Assembly: GCA_013368445.1 (NCBI GenBank)
Contig: JAACJO010000014.1
Coordinates: 496,001-560,000 of the forward strand
DNA: 64,000 nt
Source: Leucocoprinus leucothites
Taxonomy: Eukaryota; Basidiomycota; Agaricomycetes; Agaricales; Agaricaceae
Direction: 5' to 3'
Under the pieces are notes generated by a model. The model worked only from the letters and a program-made list of their open reading frames with translations, was not told where the DNA came from and ran no database searches. The position numbers were made by a program, and so were the translations under genes. Shown piece by piece: positions 35,805 to 48,557 of this stretch; the first letter of the stretch is position 1; each line of letters opens with the position of its first letter.

Positions 35805-38800
35805 ATTTGTACACTGTAGAGGTCAAGGAGCGGAAGTGGGGCGCAGCAGCACAGCACGAGACCATTCCACGCCGCATCACCGACTGTTCAAGAGCATCCA
35901 CTGTTCGGGTTGTACTCAATCGGCAAAAACGTCACGGCTTTTTTACCACAAACAAATATGATGTAAGATGCATGAAAAGGCGTGGTGTATCATTCTTGGA
36001 GGTCGAACTAGAGAAGCAACTTCGAGTGCTTGTGTATGCTTGTCGGTCCGGATCGGATCGGCTCGTGTACAGAAAGCTCAACGGTTACGACTCGCTTGTA
36101 CGAAATAGGCTCAGTCAGACTCACACGCGCTTGAAAAGCTTGAGAAACTCAGGAGAGCAAAAAAAAAACACCTGCCTCTTCAAACATAGTGTGAGCATAG
36201 CGCAGATTCCGACACCTCAAGACTTTTCTACCTCATTGATATGCATTTCCGAGTCGCTTATATTCCTGACCCTCTCCTTGAAAAAACTGGGCCCGAGATC
36301 TTGGTCCCATGCTGAACGCCAAGTAAGTGCCAGTCAATATCAAAGTGTTAGGGTCCTCGACACGGAAAAATTGAAGGTATACATAGGCCCCGATCAGGCG
36401 CCAGCTGGTGACGCTGGCAACCCAGATGCCAGGTCACTCAGATATGTGAGTGGATAACTCCTTCAATCGACGCTCGACTGGCTGTTGAATAGGGTCTAGT
36501 TTCACATTTTCCCTGAGTATTAAGAATGATTATCAGCTCCCAGAATATATTCGAGTAACATGTCATTAACATCGAAGGCCCATCAAGATACCAAATCACT
36601 CTTTAGCTGTTCTTACGGCAACGAACTTAGGTGCTTTGATGTTCGGAGACTGTTCCATGCGCATACGGATCCTCCGCGTTCCGTTCTCGGACGACATGTC
36701 GAATCGTTGATACAATCTATGGAAGCCCTCGAAGCCACTGCCTTCCCCTAACGCCGAGCTCCAAATCCGGGCCTCATAGCAATTGGAGAATGTCACTACT
36801 AGAGCGCCGATAGCGGAACATCTGATAAAGCTCCACAGTTACCAGCAATGCACTGAAAAACAGCATGTCTCTCGCCCCTTCCTCCTATATCTATATTCCT
36901 CCTCTGAGCGGCACGGTGGATAAACAAGGGATACCATGATGCCCTTCAAGCTATCATAGGTGACATAGGTGATCCTATCAGTCTTAGAATAATCCAAGCA
37001 GTTGCTAACCGCGGACTTAGGCACATCACTAGTCTGAAGCATCTCGAAGCTGCCCACACAGAGGATTGTTATGTATTTATTATTCTAGGCCATCACAAGG
37101 AACCAGATTCACCACGGGGTAGACCTCCAGCGTGCGACTCAGTGAGCATCTCTACTTATGGTGCTTAGTATAATTCGGCTTCTTCTATAGACCAAAACAT
37201 GGATTTCTTGAGGAAAATGAAGAATCGCAATTCCCGATAATTCTCGATTTCCATCTTGAATATTTGAAGTAAGTGAATGACATCTGAACTTTTAACAAAC
37301 TAGTCCACGTGTCAATTCATACACCCGTCCACATAATCCAAATCCCCCGAGATAGGAAATCCTCCACCGTCGATCACTGGGTTTAGGAGATGAAGTATTT
37401 GGTTTCCTCTTGAACCCTTAGAGTGACCCCCTGCTAACCTGGGCCAGCGAGCTTACAAGAACCCCACCAGGGAGAAATATAATCCATCCCATGTCCCGAA
37501 AATAGACCTCCGCCGGACAGATCGTGATGTAAGAAGGAAACCCGTAATCGGAGAACCCACGAGAACACCAAAGCCTACGGTAGTATAAGTACGCCAGGAT
37601 GTTGTGTAGATCAGGGTAGTGCCTGTTGCCAGTGAAGATAAGCTGAGTCCATCATACTCCAGGTGTTTTATCCATTTGTACCAGGGGGCTCAGCATCAGA
37701 GCGAGTACTTACTCGTGCATCTGCGGATTGAAGGGCCCGAGACGAAGCCTAGATTGTAGCCTCGCTAGAAACAGCCCTGACGGACACACAGGGTTCGACC
37801 ACGCTGCCGGTGAATGGCCTGAGATAGCATCCTGAGACAACCAGGTTAGAGATGATTACGCAGTGTGATAATTTCAAGGGTAATTTATGCTTACTTATCC
37901 AGTGAGAAGGTAGGATTAGCATTGCTCGACGTCGACAACACGCCTGACATCATCTAGGCAAGGCCACAAAATCTCGCCTGATGCAAAGCCCGGTGGCCTT
38001 TCCGGTAAGAGGTTCAATAAAGTCATTACATTTGTTGGCTTGTTAACAATGTAATAGTAGGCTGGATTATATTTAGTCCTAAGGTCATCGACAAGCCGAC
38101 TTGGCTATGTCGACTTGATGGTCCAAAGGTGGTCTGTCCGTGGCCACAGAGAATTCAAATTGGGCTGGAGGCGAAACACAGTTGCTCATCCAGGGCCGTG
38201 CTGTTATGGAACCGAATCCGGCGGCATTTAGCAGTTGAATACACCCCACCTGCCAGTGACAGCTCATGTAGAGTTGTCCCTAAAACAGTCACACCACGAG
38301 CCACACCACGAAAAACTTGATTCCATGCGACGAATCGGACAACGAGCGTCAGGTTGGAAGGCTCCTGTAAGCCCCGATAGTGACGATAACCTCATGCAAT
38401 ATACATAACAGCTGAGCAGCACCGTTGAGGGTTTAAATGTTCGACTTAGTTCGACCCTTGCTCCGTCAACGGCGGGTCTTGCAGAACACTTTGGGCTCAC
38501 CTCCAATCCCTGGCTCTAAACCTCTTGGGAAAGGCACTGGTGTCGATATGTTGAGAAGTACCTAGTCGGTCAATGACGCGGTACCTAGCCAGGAAACCGT
38601 CGGCTTGACCAAAACAGTCAGGATGTGGCGTTAGCGTGTTAGTTATTCATTTGTGATATGGATACTGTTATACCTACCAAAACTCACTCTGATGGCCCTT
38701 GAAAGGTTGGTATATTTATTCACTGGGGCGTTTTGAAGTCAATGCGTGCGATTTCGGGGATCCGTCGGCGGGTGCCAATAAAGCTCAACTTGGTCGAGTA

Positions 38801-39079
38801 TATTTTGGTCGTCACAGACGTCTGTGACAGCCCGATTGATGGATCTCTTCCCTTGCCAGCGCCAGGGTCGATCTCTTTTGGGACAGTTTCAAGAGAGTTC
38901 ACATTCCATGTCCTCTGAGATACGCTCTCGTCCCTTCCTGTAGATCGCTGAAACTAAAATATCTCGTGGTATTTAAGCCCGTTGACCTACATTCATGTTT
39001 CCGTGCATTTCTCCGGGCCCCCAGTCCCTTTGCCACCAACTGTCTCTCCTCCCTTTCCTTCTTCGTTGTCTAAGCCCTA
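35805..39079. other. Long gene-free region
   Basis: About 3.3 kb between the hydrolase and the transporter. Open frames are short or of biased composition (the longest, 216 codons at 35807-36457, resembles no family I know). No inverted terminal repeats or transposase motifs were seen. It may hold decayed sequence I cannot identify. Confidence 0.5.
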
Positions 39080-41285
39080 ATGTCCTGCAAGTCGTACGTC
39101 TCCAGCAATGAGATCGCGAGCATGGAGGAGGATACAGAAAAATGCTCTCCAGTAGTGCAGGCCAACATGAACAATGAAGACAAAACGAGTCTGGAAGGTG
39201 GATTGCAGGGGTGGCTCACTTTAGCCGGCGTGTAGGTCTTACTTCTCTTTGGACGTCGACGTCTTCATTGTCTTTCAGGTTTTTAATCCAGTTTTCTACC
39301 TTCGGGTACGTTCCTTGGTATCTGTGAACTGGGACTCTGTTGATGGAAACAGCTACAATATTTCCTTTGGGGCATATCAAGGGTGAGCTCAAGATCATTT
39401 CCGACTCGGACTTGGTATCTGATGGCACGTATGAACTCGACAGTGATGGCCATAATCTTAATTCATCTTTTGACACCCATCGGCTAAATGTACTCCAGAT
39501 TACTATGTTCGATTTTATTTGACGGAAAGCTCACCGACTCAAATTGGGTGAGCAAACCTCACCTAATGGCTTTGGAAGGGTGTTCATACAGCTCGGATAG
39601 GTGGATTGGTGGAATTCAATTGTTCTTAATATTCACAATGGGTCTTCTGACTGGAAGGCTCTTTGATCGTGGATACTTGTACGTCTCTATTTTTTGGCCG
39701 ATGGAGACTGCGCTAAGCTTACCCCGCAAAGCCACCATATGATGATCGCAGGGACCCTGCTTCACGCAATATCTTGTGAGCCATTTCCTGGCACCTAGCC
39801 GTTTGTCGTGCTTATTAGGAGCCATCTAGTCTTTATGCTTTCTCTTAGCCAAGAGAATCAATGGTACCAAGTGCGAATTTTTGATGTCTATAGTCTGGAC
39901 GGTACTGACTTGGCCCAAAGGTGTTCCTCTCGCACGGAATCGGGTCAGGGCTTGCTTCCGGAATTGTCTATATCCCCTGTGAGTCCCCCCCTTTTTGTCG
40001 AGTTACACCTATTGGATTCTCACTGGCCGTGCAGCTCTAGTGATAGTTTCTCACTATTTCAAGCGTCACCGCGCTCTTGCCATGGGCATTGTTGCGGCAG
40101 GAACTGCAGCAGGTCTGATTCACTCAACTGTCCTACTCTTTATATTGTACTGAAATTTCATGTTCTTCTAGGCGCAGCGGTCCATCCAATCATCCTCAAT
40201 CACCTTTTCCACTCTAAGATTGGTTTCCATAACGGTGTTCGTATCAGCGCAGGAATAAATAGTGCATGTTTTATCCTGGCGAATCTCATCATGCGCACAA
40301 ATCACGCTCCCAAAAATGTAGCAAAACAGCATGTCCCCATGATGGCATTATTTCGGGATCCGGCCTATGATCTCATGGTGGTCGCGTGAGTCATCCTCTG
40401 TATCAATCGTTGAACGCTGATGAACTAGACGAGTGCATTAGAGCGGTCCTATCCAATTTTGCGATGTTCTTTCCAGGGTTCTTCATACAGTTGAGCGCAG
40501 TGTTGCGGGGTGTTGACAGAGGAACAGCCTTCTATTATGTGAGTTCAAATCCGCTCCAACAATATTTCCGTGCTTTTCAACTTGGAGCATCTCAGATTTC
40601 TATGTTGAATGGAACTTCTGTTCTTGGGCGGACGTTAATCCCACTTCTAAGCCCCAAAGTGGGGGTTATCAACCTAAATGTCTGTTGCGCGTTTGGAATG
40701 GGGGTCTGCATATTTTGCCTTTCAGCTGTGGACTCGACAACGGGGTATATCTTGTTCGCCATTTCCTTTGGCTTCATTTCCGGTGCCAGTATGCGATCTC
40801 TCCCCGAATTTCAGAATACACACTAATTATTTTAGATGTCGCCATCACGGCTCCAGCACTGGGTAAGGTTTCCTATCAGCCTCATACTGTGCGCGCTAAA
40901 CTTATCTTCAATATAGCCTCTCTGTCCGAATCTGCTGAGGAGATTGGCGCCCGAATGGGTATTGCGTTTTCATTATCCGGTGAGCACAATTTAACATCGA
41001 TCTTTGATTGCAAGCGTCATATTCACGGCCAACGAATTTCAGGGGTCGCAGCACTGTTTGGTAAGAAATTATACACCGTCCGACACAATGCCGCCCCCCT
41101 CATAGATCCCCTTTAGCCACACCGATAGCAGGAGCCCTTCTCACGGCTAACTATCACTGGGAGTGAGTACCCCCTTACTTGTTTCACTGGTGGCAGGATA
41201 CTAATAATGACCTCGTACTGTAAGACGCCCGATTATTTTTACTGGAGTTAGTGCCGTTACTTCCACTTCTATCTTCTTGATCTGA
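39080..41285 (+). CDS. MFS transporter, monocarboxylate-permease-like
   Basis: Twelve-helix major facilitator, plasma membrane, in the fungal monocarboxylate-like branch. Seventeen exons: 39080-39231, 39279-39305, 39353-39381/2, 39499-39547, 39601-39678, 39732-39775, 39830-39870, 39921-39978, 40035-40112, 40172-40385, 40442-40538, 40596-40788, 40836-40862, 40917-40979, 41043-41060, 41117-41162, 41225-41285; 424 residues if exon 3 ends at 39381. Features: hydrophilic N-terminus, GGLQGWLTLAGVFLIQFSTF, GWIGGIQLFLIFTMGLLTGR, the loop motif LFDRGYFHHM, VSHYFKRHRALAMGI, and NVAITAPAL. One junction is off by one base. The donor GTGAGC implies exon 3 ends at 39382, but the next exon (encoding DYYVRFYLTESSPTQIG) needs the end at 39381. 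Either a GG donor is used, or one G was inserted and the gene is broken there. Confidence 0.82.
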
Positions 41286-43030
41286 TGTTTCCCCTCAGAT
41301 CTGTGCCTTATTAAGCGCAGTTTCAGTACTGACTTCTCGGTGTTTTGTTGCCAGAAGAGTGGGCTCGCACCGGGTATAATTCAAGGAGCTTGTAAAATAA
41401 AAATAAAAATCATCCATTATCAGCATCAGGACTTGCATTGTCACTTCACAAAACTGTATCATAGTCAACATATTGCTTTCTTTCAGGCTCATAGATGTAT
41501 AGGGACTTACATAGACTTCTCAATCGTAACTTGTACATTTTCCCGTCTCATGGGAGATTTTCCCGGACCGGGAGGGGGAAGTAGAGGCCTTCCCACCAGG
41601 GTATTGACAACAATATACTCCTGCTAATGTCACTGATCACCATTCCAAGTGCTCCAGCTTACGACAGGAAGGAAGGTGATGGCATGCAAATGGATATAAA
41701 CTTTTAATGTACGACGGACTCTTTTGCAAGTTTCTCGTCTCAATGGTCGACCCGTAGGGGTGCCTGTAAGGGCTGAATTTACGGTCGATCGTCGGGGTCG
41801 CTGCGATTGGCGACTCGGGTGTTGCCTCGCAATGCTGTAGAAGCACAGCTGCGCCCAAGTAGCGGTCGTGCCGAAGTTGAAGTTGCCGGCCATCCCTATT
41901 ATCCAAGTAATGTGGGATTTGAAATAAAGTAGCCAAACCCTTTACTGTCATATGGCCAGATGCCTGGACCCTGTGGGGTAGTCTACAACATATGACATTG
42001 ACAAGCTAGTGAAAGTGATGCTTGTATTCGAAACAGGTTTCCTTTCAGAGTTCACTTCCTCCGAGGCGTTTCGGATGGGATTGTTCGAGTAGTTACGTTT
42101 GTTGTCGAAACTACGAAGTAACCACCAAGAATAATCCGATGAACGGACTGGAATCAGTAAACAGGATCCAGTTGTATATATAGGTTTTGCTGCGGGAGGG
42201 ATATGAAAAAAACAAACCGGAAGCAAATCTCACGTTTGGAGATCCTTTGCAGCCAATGCCCTAGTACTACGCACTGATGTGCTTTGTTACCTTAACATCG
42301 CAGCAGGTTGGAGCGCGCATTGGATGGCTGACCGATGGAGCTGAGGCAGAGATGTGCTCAGTGCAACTTGCTTGTACCACCACAAGCTCGTTTTGAGCAA
42401 CCCCTAAAAAACTTGGCAGGGATTTGTAGTCTACGAGTGCCAACAAAATAAAAATAAAAACCAATGCATATAATCTCATTCAGACGTGAACAGCGGACAA
42501 GGTATTACCTGGACTTGGCTAATCGGGCGAGCCGGTACCGGAGCGACCGCTCCCTCAGGGATATCTACCTCGGTCCTTTTCACCACATCAACATGGAGAA
42601 ATAGAGTGACGCTAGTGACAGACGTGGAAAGTTGATGGGGTACAAAATATTGAATGAGGACGTGTGGGTCAAGCATTACGGCGTATACGGACATAGACAT
42701 TGTCTCATGCGATGGAGTGATTCCGAACCCTTCACGTCGCAATTTAGACTAGGTTGCCTCGATGCCTTGGTTCCTTTATCACTGGCACCGAGTCTTCAAT
42801 CCCTGGGAAGCTCAAATCGTCCTTGAAGGTATCGCTTACTAAAGGAATGTATTTAGATATCTCCTAGAAACGGATACTCAGTATTCCCTGAGTAGGAAGC
42901 CTTGGAAGGACAGGGGCAAAGGAGTAGATGTAATCTTGGGATGGACGTGACAAGGTCCAATGCCGGTGAGGCAGATCAAGAAACCTACTCACAGAGCTAT
43001 AGCATACATAGGCAATAACGGCGGCTGGCG
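41286..43030. other. Long region without a supported gene
   Basis: About 1.75 kb. Two adjacent minus frames at 42267-42479 (with a hydrophobic start resembling a signal peptide, MRLYALVFIFILLAL) and 42476-42742 are the only candidates. Neither shows a domain or convincing splice structure. A stretch of converging flank to RPB9 fills the rest. Confidence 0.45.
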
Positions 43031-43616
43031 TTACGTTTCTTCGGTGTCTGGACGATTGTCTAAAGATGGATCACTGAAGGCATAGTCACACTTCGTGCAG
43101 ACGAAAAATAGAATCATCCTGGTTTCTTTCCGTTTCGACTGGTCCTGATAGAAGACGGCACTAGAAGGGGAAATTTCATTCAAGATCGTCTGTTTGGCTT
43201 GCCATATGACGTACTCGTCATTCCCGCATCTCGGGCATGGAATATTAGAATGAGCCTGCATTGTGACATGTAAGTGACAGAACATAAACGGAAGCATGAG
43301 AAAGCACCCACAAGGGTTGGATCTGCGCCAAGATCTGTCGTGACTCCAACTTGTTCTCTGTGAAGGAGTTAAAAGGTTTTCAAATAATCTGGTTAATAGG
43401 CTTTACTTTGTAACTGTCAGGAGATCATTCCGGTATACGCATTTATTCTCTCCAATCTCATCGTAGTTACATATCCGGCAGGCATAGACCATAATTCTGC
43501 GTTGCTGGTCGGCCTTAGGGTAGAGCAAATTATTACATTCCGAGCAGAAGTGCAGCGATGCCTAAGTCGAGAGTGTTCAGTAAAGCGGCAAGTCTCGTGA
43601 ATTTGTGGGGTACCAT
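43031..43616 (-). CDS. RPB9: RNA polymerase II subunit RPB9
   Basis: Small zinc-ribbon subunit of RNA polymerase II, with roles in start-site choice and elongation fidelity. Five coding exons (43614-43616, 43407-43561, 43312-43357, 43215-43255, 43031-43160) sum to 375 nt, 124 residues. The first coding exon is only the ATG, followed at once by donor GTACCC. The N-terminal ribbon is FCSECNNLLYPKADQQRRIM with YACRICNY. The C-terminal TFIIS-like ribbon is CPRCGND...RMILFFVCTKCDYAF. Length and motifs match the family closely. A reading frame from the same ATG without splicing ends after 22 codons, so the intron is required. Confidence 0.95.
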
Positions 43617-45616
43617 TTTTTCCCACTAAGATGAAAATGCAAATGCTACAATGACGAAGGAAGCTGGGGAGTGAGCTGGTTTGAGTAAGTGGGTTTAGCG
43701 GAATGAGTGGCATAGGCTGAGGCACTTGTTTAGTTTTTGATGACAAATCATGCACATGACTACTTGTGACTTAAGCGGTGAAGCCGGGCCGCTGAATTCG
43801 ATTAAGGCTGCCACCGCTAGACTGTTTTGGCGTTCATTCATAGTCCAGCTCGTAGGTTGTCAACTCACTTGCGTGCGCCATCACCGGTGCATTGACTATC
43901 CATCTATCCTCGCACTATTATAGCCATCAGTTCACCATCGCCTGGCCTTCGTCCATCGTCACCAGGGCTACTCATCCGGATTATACAAATCGGACCTAGC
44001 GCTATTTCTTACGGGGCGAAACTAGTCGTATTCCCATATCAGATAGCCTCGCTGTCATATACGCCCTTTCAGAATCGGCTAAGAAGTTTTTGACGGCTAG
44101 CCGAGGACAGGGGAGCGCATTCTAGCTCATGCTCAAGGATAGCCGTCTCTTCCTTGGACATTACCCCCCCGGCCAACCTTTTCACTTTCGGGAAATCGTA
44201 CAGCGAGCTACTCTGCCTGTTGCTCAGCATCGGTGACTCAGGACTCAGGGATCCAGACTTGAAGGCTGTGAAGGCAAATGAATAAGGGACACACGTTCCT
44301 GTGTGGCGTTGGCATTAGGAACACGGTGCTCGCAAATGCAACGTCTCTCTCCCTACGATAAATGGTTTCGACTCGTCTGCTAGTCCGAATTTGGTGTGGA
44401 AACGCCGTACTATGTAAATCCGGGTTCCCAGACCCGTTGACCAGCAGCTTAATCCTGAGTCCGTACCATGCAGGTCTCTTAATCGTGTTGAGGCTCGATC
44501 TCCTGTCCGTTTTAGCGCGCGGGGGTAGACTAAAGCTAGCTAATCCTTGATAACTTCACCGGTCACTCTTGCCCGACCGTGGTTACTGGTTAGCTAAAAC
44601 TCAATTTTCCAAAACTCGCCTCGGCAATGTCACTATCAAGCTCGACATCCTGCTACTAGGCTGTCGGTATACTTGCCTACCAGGCGTAACCTGTTCCAAC
44701 ATTTGGGACGTCTAGAACAGATTACTTGCTGTGTATAGGCTGGCTTTGAAGGCCCGGGGATAAAATAACCATAGGGGTTCACATTCGAGTTGCGAAGCTA
44801 GTATTTACAGAATGGCTTGCGGGAAGCCCTAATTAGATAGGCTATCCCTCGCATAGCTTCATCATCCTCATTAAACCTTTCGTGATTTAAGTGCCTATCA
44901 CTACCCATGACTCAATGCACCTCGCGACCAACCCTACAACTTCAAGTATGTATGCTAGAGCTCAGGGTAGAGAGGTAAAGAGGAATGCCAGTAGCTAGAG
45001 GTCTCTCCAGGTTCTTTACCGTCCGAAGTGTTCTTGTAATCTTAGAGAAAAAGTCTCGTCGTAATCTTGACAACAGTGCATTGCAACCCAGTCAAGACTC
45101 ACTTAGTTCATCGGATGTTGTGTTGCAGTCTCCGACAAGTGCGAAGAAGTCGAGCTGTACCTCCGTCCACTAAATTTATCTTATCTCCGCATTCCACGTT
45201 TTCCACCGAGATTCAGGTTTGCTGGCGGCCGGACTAACAGTTCCTGTGGCTCTTCAACGTTCAACTTTGTTAGCCTCTACAGTTCCTGTGGCACATTTAT
45301 TGACCAGCCGAATGTTATCACCGCCAGTCCCCGCCATTGGCGATTAAGAATGCAAAAAAAAGCTGATGCGCACGCTGTCATTCAGAGACGCGGCAAAGGA
45401 AATGAAAAAGGCATCCAGAAGTTCGAAGTGGGCAAATTATCCTTACGTGTACGGAAGAAGCCTTCGACTGTCCATCACCCATCAATATTAGAATTTAGCA
45501 TGAAAGTTAGGGCGGCTTCTTATAAAACCTCAACGGCCTCTGTCTCCTTTTCCTTAGGAACTCTTCCGTCCAATCCTTACTTTACCCTTTCATCGCGACC
45601 TTCGGACTCGCTCACA
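43617..45616. other. Long intergenic region upstream of the hydrophobin gene
   Basis: Two kb with the RPB9 promoter at one end and the hydrophobin promoter at the other. Short frames only, and no repeats seen. The size fits the long regulatory regions often found upstream of hydrophobin genes. Confidence 0.5.
45521..45527 (+). promoter_or_regulatory. TATA box of the hydrophobin gene
   Basis: TATAAAA, 96 bp upstream of the hydrophobin ATG, a normal TATA-to-ATG distance for a strongly expressed fungal gene. Core promoter inferred from position and match. Confidence 0.75.
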
Positions 45617-46241
45617 ATGAAGTTTACCGCTCTTTTCTCTATCCTTGCTTGTGCCGTCGGGCTTGCTACCGCTGACTCTGTTGCTCGCCACGAGACCAAC
45701 GCTGCTCGTCTCGCTCGTGGCCTCCCGCCCAATCCTCCCATTCGTCGTGCTTCTCGCTCTTACTGTAAGTAGCAGCTCCTGCTGTGTTTAGGTCACTGTC
45801 GGTTCTGAGGCTCAATTAATCTCAGCGGGCCAATACGGCAAGCCTTCTAGCTATCCCAACCCCGGAGGATCGCACTGCAACACTGGTCCCGTTCAATGCT
45901 GCAACAGCGTTACTCACTCTGGTGACAAGAATGCTGGCCTCCTCGCTGGTGCCTTGGGCATTGTACTTCCCGCGAGTGGTGCTGTTGGTTTGACCTGTAG
46001 CCCCTTGTCTATTCTCGGTATTGGCGGTAACAACTGGTGAGTTTCGTGTTGCGCGTTCTCGTGATATTGGGATACTGAGTAAGAATTTGCCTGTAGCAAC
46101 TCACAGCCCGTTTGTTGCGAAAACAATCACTTTGATGGCCTCATTGCTGTCGGTTGCTCTCCCGGTGAGTAGATTGTGTCAGTCGCCGACGCGTTCGTGG
46201 GTTATTGATCGTTGTTCATGATAGTTAACCTCAACCTCTAA
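45617..46241 (+). CDS. Class I hydrophobin
   Basis: Small secreted amphipathic protein that assembles at air/water interfaces and coats aerial hyphae and fruiting bodies. Four exons (45617-45764, 45826-46036, 46097-46164, 46225-46241) sum to 444 nt, 147 residues. Signal peptide: MKFTALFSILACAVGLATA. A basic, Pro-rich linker follows. Exactly eight cysteines lie in the mature part in the family pattern: HCNTGPVQCC, a long hydrophobic loop (GLLAGALGIVLPASGAVG), a lone Cys, then WCNSQPVCC and a final GCSPVNLNL. The loop between Cys3 and Cys4 and the C-terminal tail are typical of class I. It stands alone in its promoter-rich interval. Confidence 0.96.
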
Positions 46242-47346
46242 ACTTGGACACGGCATGATGACGCGCTCAACACCATGCGGTTATATGTTTCTGGCGTGAC
46301 TAGTCCTGTCTTCGTCGATGATTGTTCCCGACCTTTCGAACTTCTTCTGTTGTGTTAATTTCTTCTCTCCGGCGCCCTGTCTTTATTGTGCTCCCACTCC
46401 TTTACAACTGTACACCGCCCATGATTCATTCATTTTTCATGGGCCCCCTTGCGTGTATGATCAACGTAGCTGTCATAGCGTAATACCAAGGTTCATTCTG
46501 TTCATATCATGTCGCCGAGCGCGGGCAGTGTTCTTTCCCAAGAGAATGAAGCCGGTTAGGCTCGGTATTACTTTCCGCCTGTAGTTACAACGATATAAGA
46601 CTCTTAGCGCATCACATAGCGTGATAAAGCTCAGCGTAAGATACTTTTTTGTGCTGGTTCTTGACTTGAGGTTTAATTTTATCGGAGTAGAACTATTTTT
46701 AGATTTCGTTAATGATATTTTTTTTTGGCGGCGTCTATGATTGATATGGACCTGGGCTGTCGTTACTTATGTGACACTAGGTGAGCGGCGGGTGGTCTGT
46801 TCCTGAAGAAAAAAATTTGCGGGTTGCTCATTGTGTATTCTTTGATATGGAGGCGGGCAGAAGTGGCCGAAAGGTGAATTAGAATTAGATGAATTGGTAT
46901 GGATTCTTAAATTTTCTTATCCGGAAGTCTGCAGAAAGGAGATGCATACGGAATTGGATGGAAGGGATATTAATCGTGGAAGTGACTTTGAAACGACGTG
47001 TCCCGGGACGCTAGAACATCTATCTTGAATGGCATGACAACCTCCTCGGAGTCAGAGGGACACTGGAGTTTGAACAGATTGAATCAGAAGATGTTGGACA
47101 AGCTCCTGTTTTCAATTTTATGAAACATGCGGAACGCTGATCATTAAAGCAACGTCTTGAGCTGACAGGATGGCGACCAGTTTAGCCGAGGCGGCATTAT
47201 CGGTTGACCCCGAGAACTTAAGTGGCCGACCTTGAACCTTATCACATAAACTGCAAGCCACCTCGGAGATTTCCGGTCCAGAGAACCCAGTATACTCACC
47301 GTTTCCTGTCGAGGTGCAAATCAAGAGCTCGTCGCCGTACGTCAAG
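46242..47346. other. Intergenic region
   Basis: 1.1 kb holding the hydrophobin 3' UTR (AT-rich to about 46750) and the eL27 promoter. A minus frame at 47118-47354 overlaps the eL27 start codon and looks like chance. Confidence 0.5.
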
Positions 47347-47980
47347 ATGGTCAAAGGTATGTCATTTCGTCATACTGTGCATCCATCATAACTGAATGAA
47401 CCTTTGCTAGTTTACAAGCCCGGTAAGGTGCGCACTTGGGCAGTATAATTTATTGGTCCTCCTGGTTTACCACAGGGTTAGGTTGCAATCGTCCTCCAAG
47501 GTCGCCAGGCCGGCAAGAAGGTCGTTATCATCAAGCAGCATGATGATGGAACAAGCGCCAGGCCGTACCCCCACGCCATCGTTGCTGGAATCGAGCGTTA
47601 CCCCCGCAAAGTGACGCGGCGTATGGGTCAGAAGAAGTTGGCTGCGAGGAGCAAAGTGAAGCCTTTCATCAAGGTACGCTCGGCGTAACACTCGGCTGTA
47701 GGATACGCATTCAATTAACCTGGGCTTGACTTCAGGTTGTCAACTACTCGCACCTGTTCCCCACGCGATATGCTCTTGAGTTGGAGGGTCTCAAGAACTC
47801 GGTAGTAGTAGATACGTTCAAGGAGCCCTCACAGCGAGAGGATGCCAAGAAGAACATCAAGAAGCTCTTTGAGGATCGTTACACAACTGGAAAGAACAAG
47901 TGGTTCTTCCAACCCCTGAGGGTACGCTTGTTCTTAGTTTGATATCGTGCGTTATGCTCATATTTTGATTTTAGTTCTGA
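47347..47980 (+). CDS. RPL27: 60S ribosomal protein eL27
   Basis: Component of the large ribosomal subunit. Five exons (47347-47356, 47411-47427, 47482-47673, 47736-47921, 47975-47980) sum to 411 nt, 136 residues, exactly the usual length. It begins [20 protein letters not shown] (KOW-type N-terminal motif), continues [20 protein letters not shown] and ends WFFQPLRF. The first two coding exons are only 10 and 17 nt and the last has 6 nt including the stop, a structure common in fungal ribosomal protein genes. Confidence 0.97.
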
Positions 47981-48557
47981 GCTTGCTATTCCGTATTCAT
48001 GCCCTCACAAAACATAGTATGTAATATGATCATGCATACCACCCCTACGCGATGTTCTTCTTGTCGTTCCCGCGCCTATGAACCTCCACAATGCTCTTTG
48101 TATTCGTTTTGTCTCAAGCCTTTGATATCATTGTGGGACCTGAGCTGTTATAATGGAATAAGAGCCAAGATTTGGACCCCCGGTGGTCCTTTAACCCATC
48201 CTCGCATCCGACGGTAATTAACTTGTACATTCAACGTTGGTGAATTTGTGAGTTCGGATCCGTCAATAAACGGCACAAGCACCCCCCGTCTACAAAATAA
48301 TGGTATTATTTCGTGATCACGTGTAGATTAACTTGGCAAGCGCCATGGCCCATGAGGTTGTTGGACTCTTTTGGACTTTGTGATTGTTCTCATCTCCTCG
48401 ACGCTTTCTTGCAGTGCTCTTGTGTAAAGCGCTGTAATTCTATCTGCTTGGCGCTATAATTTGTATTCCGGTCCACGGTCAGCTCCGTAAGTGATAACCA
48501 TGAATGGAAAAAATGTTGGCCGAAGTGGAGCATGCTGATCGCGAGAATTCACAGACA
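47981..48557. other. Intergenic region with 5' UTR intron of NUP54
   Basis: 577 bases. Near its end, GTAAGT at 48487 and TTCACAG ending at 48554 bound a likely 68-nt intron in the 5' UTR of the nucleoporin gene. Upstream in-frame ATGs at 48504 and 48513 fall inside it, which is why I place the start at 48558. Confidence 0.6.

Noticed and set aside
35807..36457. 216-codon plus-strand open frame in the long gene-free region
   Set aside because: It overlaps the first exon region of the hydrolase promoter, has no recognisable motif, no splice support and an erratic composition; likely chance.
36596..37057. Two minus frames that might be fragments of a decayed gene
   Set aside because: No motif could be tied to a family and no duplicate was seen elsewhere in the window.
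42267..42742. Two adjoining minus frames, one with a signal-peptide-like start
   Set aside because: The hydrophobic start is suggestive of a small secreted protein, but the two frames do not join by a convincing intron and the rest lacks cysteines in a pattern or any family motif.
47118..47354. Minus frame overlapping the eL27 start codon
   Set aside because: It runs through the eL27 promoter and first exon and has no family features.
48504..48557. Upstream in-frame ATG for the nucleoporin (MEKMLAEVEHADREN)
   Set aside because: It lies inside a likely 5' UTR intron (GTAAGT at 48487, TTCACAG to 48554), and the family normally starts directly with FG-type sequence as at 48558.
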